Shown: piece by piece, positions 1-9,822 of the stretch
How positions within the stretch are numbered: position 1 is the first letter of the stretch
Layout of the letters: each line of letters opens with the position of its first letter
DNA from: Paracyclopina nana
Lineage: Eukaryota; Arthropoda; Copepoda; Cyclopoida; Cyclopettidae
DNA length: 64,000 bases
Assembly (NCBI GenBank): GCA_019096065.1
Contig: JAGUCH010000009.1
Span: forward strand, 5,776,001-5,840,000
Direction: 5' to 3'
Position numbers and translations under genes: made by a program
Notes under the pieces: model-generated
Told to the model about the DNA's origin: nothing
The model's input: only the letters and a program-made list of their open reading frames with translations
The model's database searches: none

Positions 1-1596
1 CCACTGACTAGCGTCGTCGAGGGTGACCATATTCCTTCGACCATCCAGCATGCGCAGGTCAAAGGGGCCTTGAAGGCCGAGGCTGTCCTCAGTGGCTAGC
101 GCCATCGGGTAGTAGGCCATGACTGCCACCTTATCAATGCCATGATGGAGCGCATCTTTTTTGTCGGGCTTCGGGGGGAGCTTCGCATCACAGAAGTCTT
201 CTGGGCAGTCTGGCAAGGGCGTGGTGTTGGCCAGCCGGGCTCGGGCAATAGCGCAGGGCGGCACCACTTCGCTGGTCGCAATCGGGGCGGGGGGCGAGGC
301 CAGCAAGGTTTCTGCTGCTCCTCCAACTGGGCTGAGCGCGCATAACAATCCTGCAGCTGAGTAGTCACGCAACTTCTCTGCTTCCGCGCCATGGGAGCCA
401 AAGTCGTCAAATTCGAGCAGCCAGCTCAGAGCCCTGCCCTGGTCCCTTAGCGGGAAGGCTTGCATCAGCGACCGCAAGGCTGCTCCATCGGGCCCCTCCT
501 CTGGATCGACCGGTTCTCCAGTGCGGTATTGCTGTCGCACTCCCGCCAACAGACGGAAAATCCTGGAGCACTTCAAAAATCCATCCGTGGCGGCTTCTTT
601 CATCTCTTCTGTTAGCTCCAGGTGGACATCATTCCCAGGGTCCTTTGCCAGCTCTACCGCATGTCTCTTGAACAAGACTGGATGATTTGCCAACATCGTC
701 TTTATAGGGTCTTGGCCGTCAGATAAGGCTGCCAAGCGTAGCGCATCTTTGTAGGGGGCATTTACCCGCCCCACTAACCTGGAAGTCTCCCTGCGCAGAT
801 CGTCAGGCAGGGCTGGGCCGTAGTCAGCTCTCCAACCCATGATGGCGACATTTCCAGACGCGTAAGCGGTAGCCCGCTTATAATTGTCCATCTCCAATAA
901 TTCGTCCAGGTAGTAGGAGTATTCGAAACCCCAATCCCTGGCGAAACTTGCGGCACGGTCGTCCAGATCTTCGTCACGGGTGTTGGAGTGGAAGTCGCTG
1001 GCGCAGGCGTAGATCTCGGGTACGTCACAGCCGGGAGCGAAGTACGCCCAATCGCTTGGCTCCTTGTGGCGGTTGACGTCATAGAGCTTGCGTATTGGGT
1101 TGGGCCTTCGCGGGTCAAAATCTTCGTCCCAGGCAAACTCAGCCACCGGGGTAGCTTGCCTGCTTGCGGCCTGGTCCACTTCTTCTTCGCGCACCTCCCT
1201 AGCGGGTTGCTGCGTGTCTCGAGCTAGCAGCTGGCTTCGCCGTTGCAAGGCCGTCCTTGCGCGGAATCGGGCTCCATCGGATGTCTCCCGAACATTCTCC
1301 TCGAACCTGAGAGCCCTAGCGGCTCTGGCAGGTGACCTCCTCCGGCTGGGTGACCTAGAACGGGTGCGTGAGCGACGTCTGGATTTGGAACGCTTAGCCT
1401 TGCGGCTGCGTGAGCGGGCCTCGCGGCCTCTTTCATACCTTCCTTCGGGGCGGTCCCGTGGGTTCCTTGGCGGGGTGGCAGGAGTAGCCTCCTGCCTATC
1501 CTCCTCCAGGATGCCGTCGTCGCGTTGATCGTCAATTAGCAGCGCGTCATCATCGTCCATTCTTGTATTTTCGGGCGCTGGATTTCGTTCGGCCAT
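1..1596 (-). CDS. RS-rich accessory ORF downstream of BEL/Pao pol (partial)
   Basis: Reading the minus strand from an ATG at 1596 in a good context (AAAATGG) gives 532 codons without a stop up to base 1, so the 3' end is missing. It starts 158 bases after the gag-pol stop. Residues about 45-85 are rich in Arg-Ser (for example RSRSPSRRRS) and look nuclear or RNA-binding. The remainder is acidic to neutral, helical in character, and contains no signal peptide or membrane segment that I can see, so it does not look like an envelope protein. I do not recognise a domain. It shares the CTAGCG hexamer enrichment of the pol frame, which supports it belonging to the same element. It would need splicing, reinitiation or a subgenomic RNA for expression. 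Confidence 0.7.
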   Translation of the reverse strand, partial: MAERNPAPENTRMDDDDALLIDDQRDDGILEEDRQEATPATPPRNPRDRPEGRYERGREARSRSRKAKRSKSRRRSRTRSRSPSRRRSPARAARALRFEENVRETSDGARFRARTALQRRSQLLARDTQQPAREVREEEVDQAASRQATPVAEFAWDEDFDPRRPNPIRKLYDVNRHKEPSDWAYFAPGCDVPEIYACASDFHSNTRDEDLDDRAASFARDWGFEYSYYLDELLEMDNYKRATAYASGNVAIMGWRADYGPALPDDLRRETSRLVGRVNAPYKDALRLAALSDGQDPIKTMLANHPVLFKRHAVELAKDPGNDVHLELTEEMKEAATDGFLKCSRIFRLLAGVRQQYRTGEPVDPEEGPDGAALRSLMQAFPLRDQGRALSWLLEFDDFGSHGAEAEKLRDYSAAGLLCALSPVGGAAETLLASPPAPIATSEVVPPCAIARARLANTTPLPDCPEDFCDAKLPPKPDKKDALHHGIDKVAVMAYYPMALATEDSLGLQGPFDLRMLDGRRNMVTLDDASQW

Positions 1597-1754
1597 TTTG
1601 GGCTCTTGGACCAGTGATCCGGAAATGAGTTTTTGGCTGAGCTTCGCGGCAAGTTTATTTTCAAATCGATTTGTATTTATTTGGCGCCTTCTCTTTTGGG
1701 GCAGTGCGCCCCCCTCGTAACGGAGTGCTGAGCAAGGCCTTGCGCTCCAATGAG

Positions 1755-4700
1755 CTACAAGGGCTGCTTTTTTGCTCTCGCTCTCGTATTGGGCGGCTCG
1801 TAACACGGCACAAATTCTTCCGCGCTTTTGCGCTGCGCGGCTTGTTTCCGGGTTGACGCTCGCTTGGGCGAATCGGCGCGGCCTTGTTTTTCTAGGCCGG
1901 CTGACGCAACATTTTCGCGTTTGTTTTTGTTGTCTGCTTCTCTCTGTTGTCTTAACTTCAATTTTTCTTTCAGTGCACTGTGTTCTGCAACTAAAAACGG
2001 CAACTCGTCCAAAGAGTTGCTGGCCGGGTTTTCGTGAGCGTCTTCCTCTACCAGTTCGATTGGGATTAATGCCGTGAGTGGCCTCGTAAGTACATGTTTT
2101 TTGCATTTCGGGGGCGCAAACTGTATTTCTACTTTTCGTACCACGCCGTCTACTTTGTTGGGTATTAGTTTGACGATCTTTCCGTAATGCCACGCAGCCC
2201 TTTTTTGGTTTGGCATAGTAACTAAAACTAATTGACCAACCTCCACGTTTTTTGCAAATTCCTTCCATTTTGGTAGTCGGTGAAGTTGCATCAAGTAGGT
2301 TTTTAGCCACTCCTCCCACAGCTCCTGTTGAAACCTCTGCGTTTCCGCATAGCGATGCATCAGTGTGGGGATTTTGTCTTTGGCCACCGCGGGGAGCACT
2401 TCGCCGGGTGGCCCATTGGATAAAAAATGCTGTGGTGTGATTACTTCTCCGTCGATCACCCCTAACGGTCTGGAATTGACTATTGCCTCAGCTTCGATCA
2501 CTAGCGTGAGAAACTCGTCTGTTTGGAAACTTCTTTTTCTATAGGTTTTGAAGAAAGCCTTTTTCCATAGCTTTATACTGGCTTCTGATAATCCATTGAA
2601 ATGTGGGCCATATGGAGGGGAAAAAGTCCATGTTTTTACTCCCCCCTCGTTGGCCCATTTGCGAAGGGACAACCAATCAATATCTGCTAGCGCATCAATG
2701 ATTTTTTGGTGTCTTTCATCTTGCCATAATTTTTTCAAAGCTAATTTTAGTCCGGGTTGATTGTCGCTGCGTATTGTTTCGGGTGCGCCGCGCCGAAAAC
2801 AAAATCTTCTTAGGGCATTTGTAATGGCCGGGGCATTTAAGGTTTCGACTACTTCAGCATGAATCGCCTTTGTGTGGCGGCAAATTACTACCATTACATA
2901 CCATTGCACCGTGGCCCTACCTCTGATTACATCGAAGGGGCCTGCATAGTCAAGACTGACATGGCGAAATGGCAATAAGTCTGTGTAAGGGACGGCATCA
3001 CGAGGCAGAGGTGCCATTATTGGGGTGATTGGCGTGTTTCGGATCTTTTGGCACTCCACGCAATTTTTTACGAGATTTTCTGCGGCCGCATCTGCGCCCA
3101 GGACCCAATACGTCGCTTTTAGTCTCAAGACCAACTTACGTTTGCTTGCGTGGTGGCCCACCCATTGATGCAGTTGAGTGGCAAGAGCTGTTGCCAGATG
3201 CCCTTTTGGAATAATGAGTCGTTCTCTGTTGAGCCATGGGAACTGAACTTCAGATAGCCTGCCCAGTGTTCTTAGTTCCATCTGGCTGCCAATGACAAGT
3301 CTAAGTCCACTTAGCAGTGACTTTTTGGGAAACTTTTGATGCGAGTTGAAATGAAGCAGATCGTCATAGAAATGCTCTATTTGTTGTTGGCGGACGATGA
3401 TGATTTCTGCTTGGCGTCGTGATATGTGGGTGGCTAATGTGGATTTTGAATCAGCTAGCGCTTGTTTTAGTTGATCCTCAGTTAGCACTGTAAGGTCGAT
3501 GGGTAACTTGGTGAGTTTTCTTAGCCTGGCTCTCACCAACAACCTTGTCAAATATAGCCTGACCCACGCGAGTACGTTGACTGCTTTCCTAAATGATGAG
3601 TATCGCGAATAATCAAAAACCTTTTCTTTATTCCTTAGCAGGTCCCATTCTTCAAGGCATGGAGCGATTGATGTCGCCAGTGGATTGGCACTCGGCGATT
3701 CTTCTGCAGTTGCCAAAGAGGCCAGAAGGACTGATTTGGCTTTTTCACAAGTGACTTCAGGTAAGGACTCTTCATCTTTTACTGGGGGAAGCCATTTTGG
3801 GAATTCGTCTTTTGGTCCAGCTGCCCATGCTGGTCCGCAGAACCATAATTGATTGTTCAGCAGTTCCTCCGGGGTCTGTAACCGCGTGGGCAGATCTGCA
3901 GGATTCTGCTTTCCGGGTACATGTGCCCATACATTGTTGGAGGACCTTCGATGAATCTCGCTAACTCTATTTCCTACGAAAGTTTTCCATGTGCGCCCTG
4001 GTTTCATGATCCATGCTAGGACACATTGCGAATCAGTGAAAAAGTAGACTTGATCAAACTCCTTGTGGGCAATCATAATTTTGTCCTTCAGCCTGACTGA
4101 GTTCGTGGCACCCATTAATTCCAAGTCGGGAATACTGCGTCTTTCGTTCAATGGGGCCAGTTGCCTCTTGCAAGCTAACAAATGCACTTCTACGTGGATG
4201 TCAGAATATTCCACACGGACATATGCTGCTACTGCGTAGGCTAGCTCACTCGCGTCAGAAAACATGATAAGGTCTAACTTAGCAGGTAAACGGCGAATTG
4301 CGCGAGGAAATGCAAACTTTGTTATTTCGCTCATGGCCTCTACTGCATTCCTCCACTTGGTTAGGATATTGTCCAGGTCGGGGTCAGTGATCTCGTCTAG
4401 CGACGTGTCCCAGTCCAGATCGTGCACAGTCCTCAGAGCTTGGACTTGTTGTTGGACAACCTTGAGGATGAGTGTGACAGGTTCTAGCAGCCCTAGCGGG
4501 TCATAAATTTTAGCTTGCGCCCCAGCCAATTTTCGCATCGTTATTGGCGGTGCTAAGTAAGGTGAAAAATCTGGGGGCATGAAGGTTAACACGTCTCTAG
4601 CGAGATCTATGCACATTCCTAAAGCCTTTATTTTCTGATCGCATTCATCAGCTAGGATATGGATTGGGCTTACGTGTTCGTTGTCCATTCCTTCCAAGAC

Positions 4701-7700
4701 TGCTGGGTGACTTGACAACCATTTTCGCATCAGCAGCTTCGCTGGCTCTGTCATGGCCATGCATTGTTGGACAACCTCTTTGGCCTCAGCCTCCGTTTCC
4801 ACGGCGTGCAAGATGTCGTCCATGTAGACGTCCTGCTTGAAGGCTAGCGCCGCTTTTGGGTAGACCTCTTTGTGTTCCTCTGCCATGTGTTGAAGGGTAA
4901 ATAGTGCCATACATGGGCTTGCCTTGGCACCAAATACTACGGATTTCGACTCGTATATTTTCCCATCCCAGAAAAACCTGTAATATTTGTGGTCTTCTTC
5001 TGGAAGAGCAATCTGGTTGTACATTCTTTTGATGTCAGCGATGATGAGCACAGGTTTTAGTCTTGCCCGGATGAGCAGCTCCAGTATATTGGACAACAAG
5101 TTTGGCCCCGCATATTGGCCATCGTTCAGACTTTTCCCGTCTTTGGCCTTTCTGCTGCAATCATAAACAACTCGAACAGGGGTGGAAATTTTGTCATACC
5201 TGAACACTAACAGCCATGCTAAGTAGTAGCCCACTAGCAAGTCGTGAGTGAGTTCTGAGATCTCTTGAATGAAGCCCTGTCTGACATTTTCCATTATTTC
5301 CTCTGTCACTTTTTTGTGAAGATTAGGGTCTTTGATTTTCAGCCTTCTTTCAAACCTAGCGGTGTTGGCCTTGACTTCTTCGTAGTTGCACGTAAACATT
5401 GGCTCCCCTGGCATCCATATGGTGGGCGTTTGATATCTCCCGTCAGGCCTCCTGGTGATCCCCTTCTTTAGCAAGTCCACACAGTATTGTTCGGTTTTAT
5501 TGAGAGGCTTAGCCGCAGCTTCCTCCCCCGGCTTGACCCCCATGTGGTCAAGATCCCAGTACCTTTTCAGAAAATCCATCGGGTCACCAATATTTGATTC
5601 TTCATCGGATTCATATTCTTGTGCTGTAGCCAGCACTGAGGTCTCTTCACCATATAGGACCACATTCCCAAGCTTTGATTTGATGACGTAAGGTTTGGAT
5701 GGATCTGCTGTTTCTGGAAGTAGCCAGTGGAAGTAATCTATTCCTAGCAGTAGGTCAATTCGGTTGGGAGTGGCGTAGGCGGGGAATTCTGTATTTCCTA
5801 ATTCTGGGAATCTAGCGATTAGGTCAGAAATAGGTGAGCAACGTATGGAAGCAATGATTTCAGGCACAGTTGTGACCTTTATCTTTTGTTTGAATTGGGT
5901 GTTCGTTGTTGATTGAATTTCAATTTTTGTTGCTAGAACATCGATTGATTGCTTGTGGGAGAGGGTCTTAATTGTTTGCTTTTTTGAGATTCCTGTTAAC
6001 TGTAACTGTTCAGCCACTGATTGCGTGAGGAAGCACGATTGTGCACCCGTATCCAGTAAACAATTGATCAACATTTCCTTTTTGTTTTCAGGATTTCGAA
6101 CAATTACCGGCGCCGTCAGGTACGAGGAGAGTGCTTGTTTCGACATTTTGGTAGCCAGGATGGCTGCTTCGCCTTGAGCATCCGTGGAATTCGTGTCATT
6201 GGAGCCATTCATCACCGTTTCCAGAGCCCTAGCGAGCGTGAGTAGGATGGCCTCTTGGGAAGTGTTCAAGGACGACGTGGGATTGATCGGGATGGCGCCC
6301 TGATTTTTGGCACTCGGTGGTGGTTTTTGGTAAGGTTTTTTCTTAGCGGGCAGCGTGACTTTATCAAAATGTAATAAAGTATGGTGATTAGTGTCACTAC
6401 AAACGGCACATTTCCAGTTTTTGTCGCAATTTCTTCGGCTGTGGGCTCCCCTGATACATCTGTAGCAAGCTCGATGTTCGCGTGCTTTCATCCTTCTTTC
6501 CAGGTTAGTTAGTTTCCTGAAAATTGGACAATCCAAAAGCGTATGATTATTCGAGCACTCGGGGCAAATAGTAAAAATTTTCAATTCATCTGTTTCTCCA
6601 TTTGCAGCCGCAGCTAGCGCCATTTGGCAATCATCTTCATCAGGAGAGTATGACTGCTCGCTTTCCGTATCGGATTGCGATGATGAGTTGTGGTCGTCCA
6701 CTAGCATAGCTGCTTTTGAACGGTGACTTGGCTTGAACGGCTTGGATTTTTCTTTTTCAGCTCGTTCAGTCTTTTTCGGTATGAGCCCTTGGCTTTGGCG
6801 ATGGTGCAAGTTATTGACCTGTGTAGTGCACCAAGCGTCAAAAGCTTCGAAAGTGAAGCCATCGGCATCTTTTGCTGCTAAGTACTGGCTGAATGAGTCC
6901 TCTGATTCTGGAGTGAACGGCAGAGTGCGCCAGACTTGCCCGTAATGTGTTTCCAGGATGGCATTCGGGATTGACAAGAGCTGATGCTTGAGTCGATTGA
7001 CTGCAGACCTAGCGGTAGACAGTGACTCCAAGTTGCGGTGCGAGATGGGTGTGAGCTTTTGTATATTCAAGAACGCATAAGCTAGCACTTTTTGGACTGA
7101 GCCGAAAGCTGCCTCCAAGTTGGCTTTGGCCTGATCATAGCCCTGGGGCGTTGGAGCGCAGTAGCCCACGCAATCATATGCTGGATGCTTCTTGGTCTTT
7201 TTGTTATAAGTGAGCGAGCGTAGGCGAATTAGTTTTTCAGGTATAGCTACTTTTCGATTTTCATCAATTAGAAAGCGAAAGTTCTCACGAAAGATGAAGT
7301 ACTCCGACGGATCCGTGCCATCGAATGGGGCTATTTCAACATGAGCTAGCTTTATACCTCGTCTAGTTTCTTCTTCGTCAGACTCGTCTTCATCACGATA
7401 GTCGCGATCTCGGCCGCGATTATGTCTTCGCCGGTTATGGCCTCGGCCATTTCTCCTGCCATTGTCATCATCATCTGGATCGTCATCACCTCCAGGAGGA
7501 CCTGACCCTCTTGAAGCTCCTCCAGAAGTCCCACCGGTGTTGTTTGGAGCAGGATTTTGTTCCAGATCGTTAGCGGGGGTAGATGAGCCTAGCGGGGGAT
7601 TGAAACCGTTGCCAGATTGCACACTACCTGGTCTCGTTGAAGTGCCACTATTGGATCCGGATTGACCGCGATTCAAAGTGCGTTGGTTCCATGGCCTTGA

Positions 7701-9284
7701 TGGAGGAGGGTTACTGGCTTCACGAGTATGGATGACTGATTCGATTCGGTAATTTTGAAACAGGTGGTGGACGTGCTCCATATCACGAGCAGCAGCTTCA
7801 TCATAAGTTCGAGGGGTCACCGTGTGGTCGACTGCACATATTTGTTGGATCAAAACTCCTCGCCGATGATCCAACTGACCCAGTAGACTGAAGACTGCTT
7901 CCACCGCTGGAAGAGGCTGGCGATTGCCAATTAACCCTTGAATTTGTTCCATCATGTCATAAAGTTGATCTCTTAGCAGAGCATATTGCGTTTGCAGGTT
8001 GCTCGTGCGATTGTTGACCAAGTAAGTGGAGACCCCGGCAGCGTATGACGACGTTGTGGCGGTAGAGCTGCCTGAAATCGGGTTTCCTTGGGAGCTAGCG
8101 CTCATGGCGATGCTTGTAGAGGTAAGTGAAGTGGTGGCCATTGAAGAGCCTCCATTGTTCGGAGATACAGGCTGAATCTGCCTGCTAGAAGACGAACTCG
8201 ACCCGAATGTCGACACAAAAGAACCCGAAGAATTGGTCAATGCCGCGGCCGTCAGCGTAGCGCTTGATGGCGCGGATCTAGCAGCATCGGCCACACATTG
8301 TTGCACAGTGATTAAGTTACGCGCATGAGCAATTTTTCTGATGATTTCATTTATTCCTTCATGCACAGGGCTAGCGCCCCTTTGGGTTTCTGCTAACGCA
8401 GATTCGTCCACAACTCGTAGCCAGGCCATTAGAGCTTCAATTACTCTGCCATGATGAAGGTGTCCTTCGTCTTCCAATGCTTGATAAGCTTGGCCATCTC
8501 CAGATGGGTTGGCCAGTCTGCCTTCGGCTTTTCGCATCCATAGCTTGGCTTGATCCGCTGCCCGTGCATATTCGGCTGCCCTAGCGGCTATTTCTTGATG
8601 CCGCTGTCTAGACGTCTCCTGCAGAGCTGTCAACGAGGCCAAGACTGCGTCTCGATCTATTGTTTCTGGGGGCTGCGACGAACTCGCCAATGGGTTGGGA
8701 TTGGACTCCGCCATTTTGGGTGGTTGATATCGCTGTGGCGCTGGAGTCTTCAATGCCACTGGGGTTTGAAAGTCGTCGGACTGTGACTCTAGCGAGCTGT
8801 TGCCAGGGGATTCAAAAGAGACCCTCTGTGACGTGGCTTGCGTTGTAAATGGCCTCGGCAATTGTGGCAAGCTTGAAGCAAAGAGATTAGTAGACTCGAA
8901 ACGTGAAGGTCTTACTAGAGGCTGCGCTGTTTGCGTAGCCGCTGTAGTCGATGGTGGGGTTGATGCATCTGGTGGGGGTTCTTCCAGGACCGTTTGCATA
9001 TGAACATCACGTTGAATTGTCTCATCCAATTGCGGCTCATCTGTCTCAGTGGCGGCAGTTTCGTCTTGAATGACTACGAGCCAAGACTCATTTGATTCCT
9101 CCGAATCCGGTTGATTTGGAGGATCAGATGCAGGCATTGACCTAGCGGCCTCTGCCTGGACTTGCTGCTCAATTTCTTCGTCCGTGGGAGGTGGCAGACC
9201 CAATCTGCGTCTGCTTCTCCGAATGTCTCGTTTGGGTGGCGTGGGTGTAGTGGAAGACTTCTTCCGTTTCTTCTTATTTGACAT
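1755..9284 (-). CDS. gag-pol polyprotein of a BEL/Pao retrotransposon
   Basis: A single uninterrupted 2509-residue frame. The N-terminal ~880 residues are a low-complexity gag-like part (Ser/Thr/Gln/Pro rich, with an acidic and RG-rich stretch near 590-640). Cysteine/histidine knuckles follow at about 905-990 (CPEC, ACYRC). The aspartic protease motif DTGAQ is near residue 1078, the reverse transcriptase catalytic YMDD near 1487 and RNase H FSDAS near 1675. The integrase HHCC finger is at about 2043-2085, and catalytic D, D and E are near 2110, 2170 and 2230. The YMDD and the extended C-terminal integrase tail fit BEL/Pao. No frameshift or stop was seen, so the enzymes could be functional. 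The product copies the element's RNA into DNA and inserts it. Confidence 0.93.
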   Translation of the reverse strand: MSNKKKRKKSSTTPTPPKRDIRRSRRRLGLPPPTDEEIEQQVQAEAARSMPASDPPNQPDSEESNESWLVVIQDETAATETDEPQLDETIQRDVHMQTVLEEPPPDASTPPSTTAATQTAQPLVRPSRFESTNLFASSLPQLPRPFTTQATSQRVSFESPGNSSLESQSDDFQTPVALKTPAPQRYQPPKMAESNPNPLASSSQPPETIDRDAVLASLTALQETSRQRHQEIAARAAEYARAADQAKLWMRKAEGRLANPSGDGQAYQALEDEGHLHHGRVIEALMAWLRVVDESALAETQRGASPVHEGINEIIRKIAHARNLITVQQCVADAARSAPSSATLTAAALTNSSGSFVSTFGSSSSSSRQIQPVSPNNGGSSMATTSLTSTSIAMSASSQGNPISGSSTATTSSYAAGVSTYLVNNRTSNLQTQYALLRDQLYDMMEQIQGLIGNRQPLPAVEAVFSLLGQLDHRRGVLIQQICAVDHTVTPRTYDEAAARDMEHVHHLFQNYRIESVIHTREASNPPPSRPWNQRTLNRGQSGSNSGTSTRPGSVQSGNGFNPPLGSSTPANDLEQNPAPNNTGGTSGGASRGSGPPGGDDDPDDDDNGRRNGRGHNRRRHNRGRDRDYRDEDESDEEETRRGIKLAHVEIAPFDGTDPSEYFIFRENFRFLIDENRKVAIPEKLIRLRSLTYNKKTKKHPAYDCVGYCAPTPQGYDQAKANLEAAFGSVQKVLAYAFLNIQKLTPISHRNLESLSTARSAVNRLKHQLLSIPNAILETHYGQVWRTLPFTPESEDSFSQYLAAKDADGFTFEAFDAWCTTQVNNLHHRQSQGLIPKKTERAEKEKSKPFKPSHRSKAAMLVDDHNSSSQSDTESEQSYSPDEDDCQMALAAAANGETDELKIFTICPECSNNHTLLDCPIFRKLTNLERRMKAREHRACYRCIRGAHSRRNCDKNWKCAVCSDTNHHTLLHFDKVTLPAKKKPYQKPPPSAKNQGAIPINPTSSLNTSQEAILLTLARALETVMNGSNDTNSTDAQGEAAILATKMSKQALSSYLTAPVIVRNPENKKEMLINCLLDTGAQSCFLTQSVAEQLQLTGISKKQTIKTLSHKQSIDVLATKIEIQSTTNTQFKQKIKVTTVPEIIASIRCSPISDLIARFPELGNTEFPAYATPNRIDLLLGIDYFHWLLPETADPSKPYVIKSKLGNVVLYGEETSVLATAQEYESDEESNIGDPMDFLKRYWDLDHMGVKPGEEAAAKPLNKTEQYCVDLLKKGITRRPDGRYQTPTIWMPGEPMFTCNYEEVKANTARFERRLKIKDPNLHKKVTEEIMENVRQGFIQEISELTHDLLVGYYLAWLLVFRYDKISTPVRVVYDCSRKAKDGKSLNDGQYAGPNLLSNILELLIRARLKPVLIIADIKRMYNQIALPEEDHKYYRFFWDGKIYESKSVVFGAKASPCMALFTLQHMAEEHKEVYPKAALAFKQDVYMDDILHAVETEAEAKEVVQQCMAMTEPAKLLMRKWLSSHPAVLEGMDNEHVSPIHILADECDQKIKALGMCIDLARDVLTFMPPDFSPYLAPPITMRKLAGAQAKIYDPLGLLEPVTLILKVVQQQVQALRTVHDLDWDTSLDEITDPDLDNILTKWRNAVEAMSEITKFAFPRAIRRLPAKLDLIMFSDASELAYAVAAYVRVEYSDIHVEVHLLACKRQLAPLNERRSIPDLELMGATNSVRLKDKIMIAHKEFDQVYFFTDSQCVLAWIMKPGRTWKTFVGNRVSEIHRRSSNNVWAHVPGKQNPADLPTRLQTPEELLNNQLWFCGPAWAAGPKDEFPKWLPPVKDEESLPEVTCEKAKSVLLASLATAEESPSANPLATSIAPCLEEWDLLRNKEKVFDYSRYSSFRKAVNVLAWVRLYLTRLLVRARLRKLTKLPIDLTVLTEDQLKQALADSKSTLATHISRRQAEIIIVRQQQIEHFYDDLLHFNSHQKFPKKSLLSGLRLVIGSQMELRTLGRLSEVQFPWLNRERLIIPKGHLATALATQLHQWVGHHASKRKLVLRLKATYWVLGADAAAENLVKNCVECQKIRNTPITPIMAPLPRDAVPYTDLLPFRHVSLDYAGPFDVIRGRATVQWYVMVVICRHTKAIHAEVVETLNAPAITNALRRFCFRRGAPETIRSDNQPGLKLALKKLWQDERHQKIIDALADIDWLSLRKWANEGGVKTWTFSPPYGPHFNGLSEASIKLWKKAFFKTYRKRSFQTDEFLTLVIEAEAIVNSRPLGVIDGEVITPQHFLSNGPPGEVLPAVAKDKIPTLMHRYAETQRFQQELWEEWLKTYLMQLHRLPKWKEFAKNVEVGQLVLVTMPNQKRAAWHYGKIVKLIPNKVDGVVRKVEIQFAPPKCKKHVLTRPLTALIPIELVEEDAHENPASNSLDELPFLVAEHSALKEKLKLRQQREADNKNKRENVASAGLEKQGRADSPKRASTRKQAAQRKSAEEFVPCYEPPNTRARAKKQPL

Positions 9285-9342
9285 TTACCTCCCTTGCCAA
9301 GTTTGAAGTCCCAGGCTCGGTCTCTTAGCAGAGATTGGCACC

Positions 9343-9362
9343 AATCCCGGGTCGCGGCACCA
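9343..9362 (-). promoter_or_regulatory. candidate primer binding site of the BEL/Pao element
   Basis: The minus strand reads TGGTGCCGCGACCCGGGATT just downstream of the candidate LTR. Its complement ends in CCA and resembles the T-arm/acceptor 3' end of a tRNA, as expected for reverse-transcription priming. The primer tRNA species was not identified. Confidence 0.5.
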
Positions 9363-9365
9363 TTT

Positions 9366-9706
9366 TGTTCAAGCAAGAGGTACTTGTCCTTGAAATGATC
9401 AATAAAAGAGTATCAATAAAGATCTACTTGCCAAGTGTCAACTGTCAAAGTCAATTGCTATAGAATAGCGCGGTAAAATCGGTGGTAGCGTCACAATCGG
9501 TAAAAGCTTGAGCCTTAGCAGGCTAGACTTGATGCATCAAAGGCCAAGATGAAGGCCCCCCTCGTTGGGGAGCAATGGCGGCCTTCAAGGACGAAAAGAA
9601 TAGATCTATCTCGTTCAAAGGTAAAACAGCAAGTGATTTATTCTAGGCAAAAAGGACGCTAGCTCAGTCAGCTAGCGCCCGCGCATTTCAGCGCTACCAG
9701 ACCACA
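9366..9706 (-). repeat. candidate 5' LTR of the BEL/Pao element
   Basis: On the minus strand this 341-bp stretch begins TGTGGTCTGG and ends TTGAACA, three bases before the primer-binding-site-like sequence, so it has the TG...CA ends expected of an LTR. It contains AATAAA-like signals and lies directly upstream of gag. The partner LTR is outside the window, so the ends are inferred rather than seen by comparison. Confidence 0.55.
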
Positions 9707-9822
9707 AACCTTACGCTTTTTTTAATTGTCGAAAAGAAATTGTACATGTCAGGAATCATCAGCTGGAGCGCGACGACAAGTGTTATAATAGTAATAAATT
9801 ACAAGAAGAATCGGGATCGTTT

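Larger units (their letters stand above)
1..9706 (-). mobile_element. BEL/Pao LTR retrotransposon, 3' end outside window
   Basis: The element is read on the minus strand. A candidate 5' LTR (9366-9706) is followed by a primer-binding-site-like sequence starting TGGTGCCGCGACC (about 9343-9362), a gag-pol frame (1755-9284) and a second long frame (1-1596). The order of domains in pol (protease, reverse transcriptase, RNase H, integrase) and their sequence are those of the BEL/Pao superfamily. No second LTR occurs before base 1, so the 3' LTR should lie outside the window. The open, unbroken coding frame suggests a fairly recent insertion. Target-site duplication cannot be checked because only one end is visible. 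Confidence 0.85.

Noticed and set aside
1..1596. retroviral-type envelope gene after pol
   Set aside because: The visible part has no signal peptide, transmembrane helix, furin-type site or cysteine pattern of an envelope glycoprotein; it is reported only as an accessory ORF.
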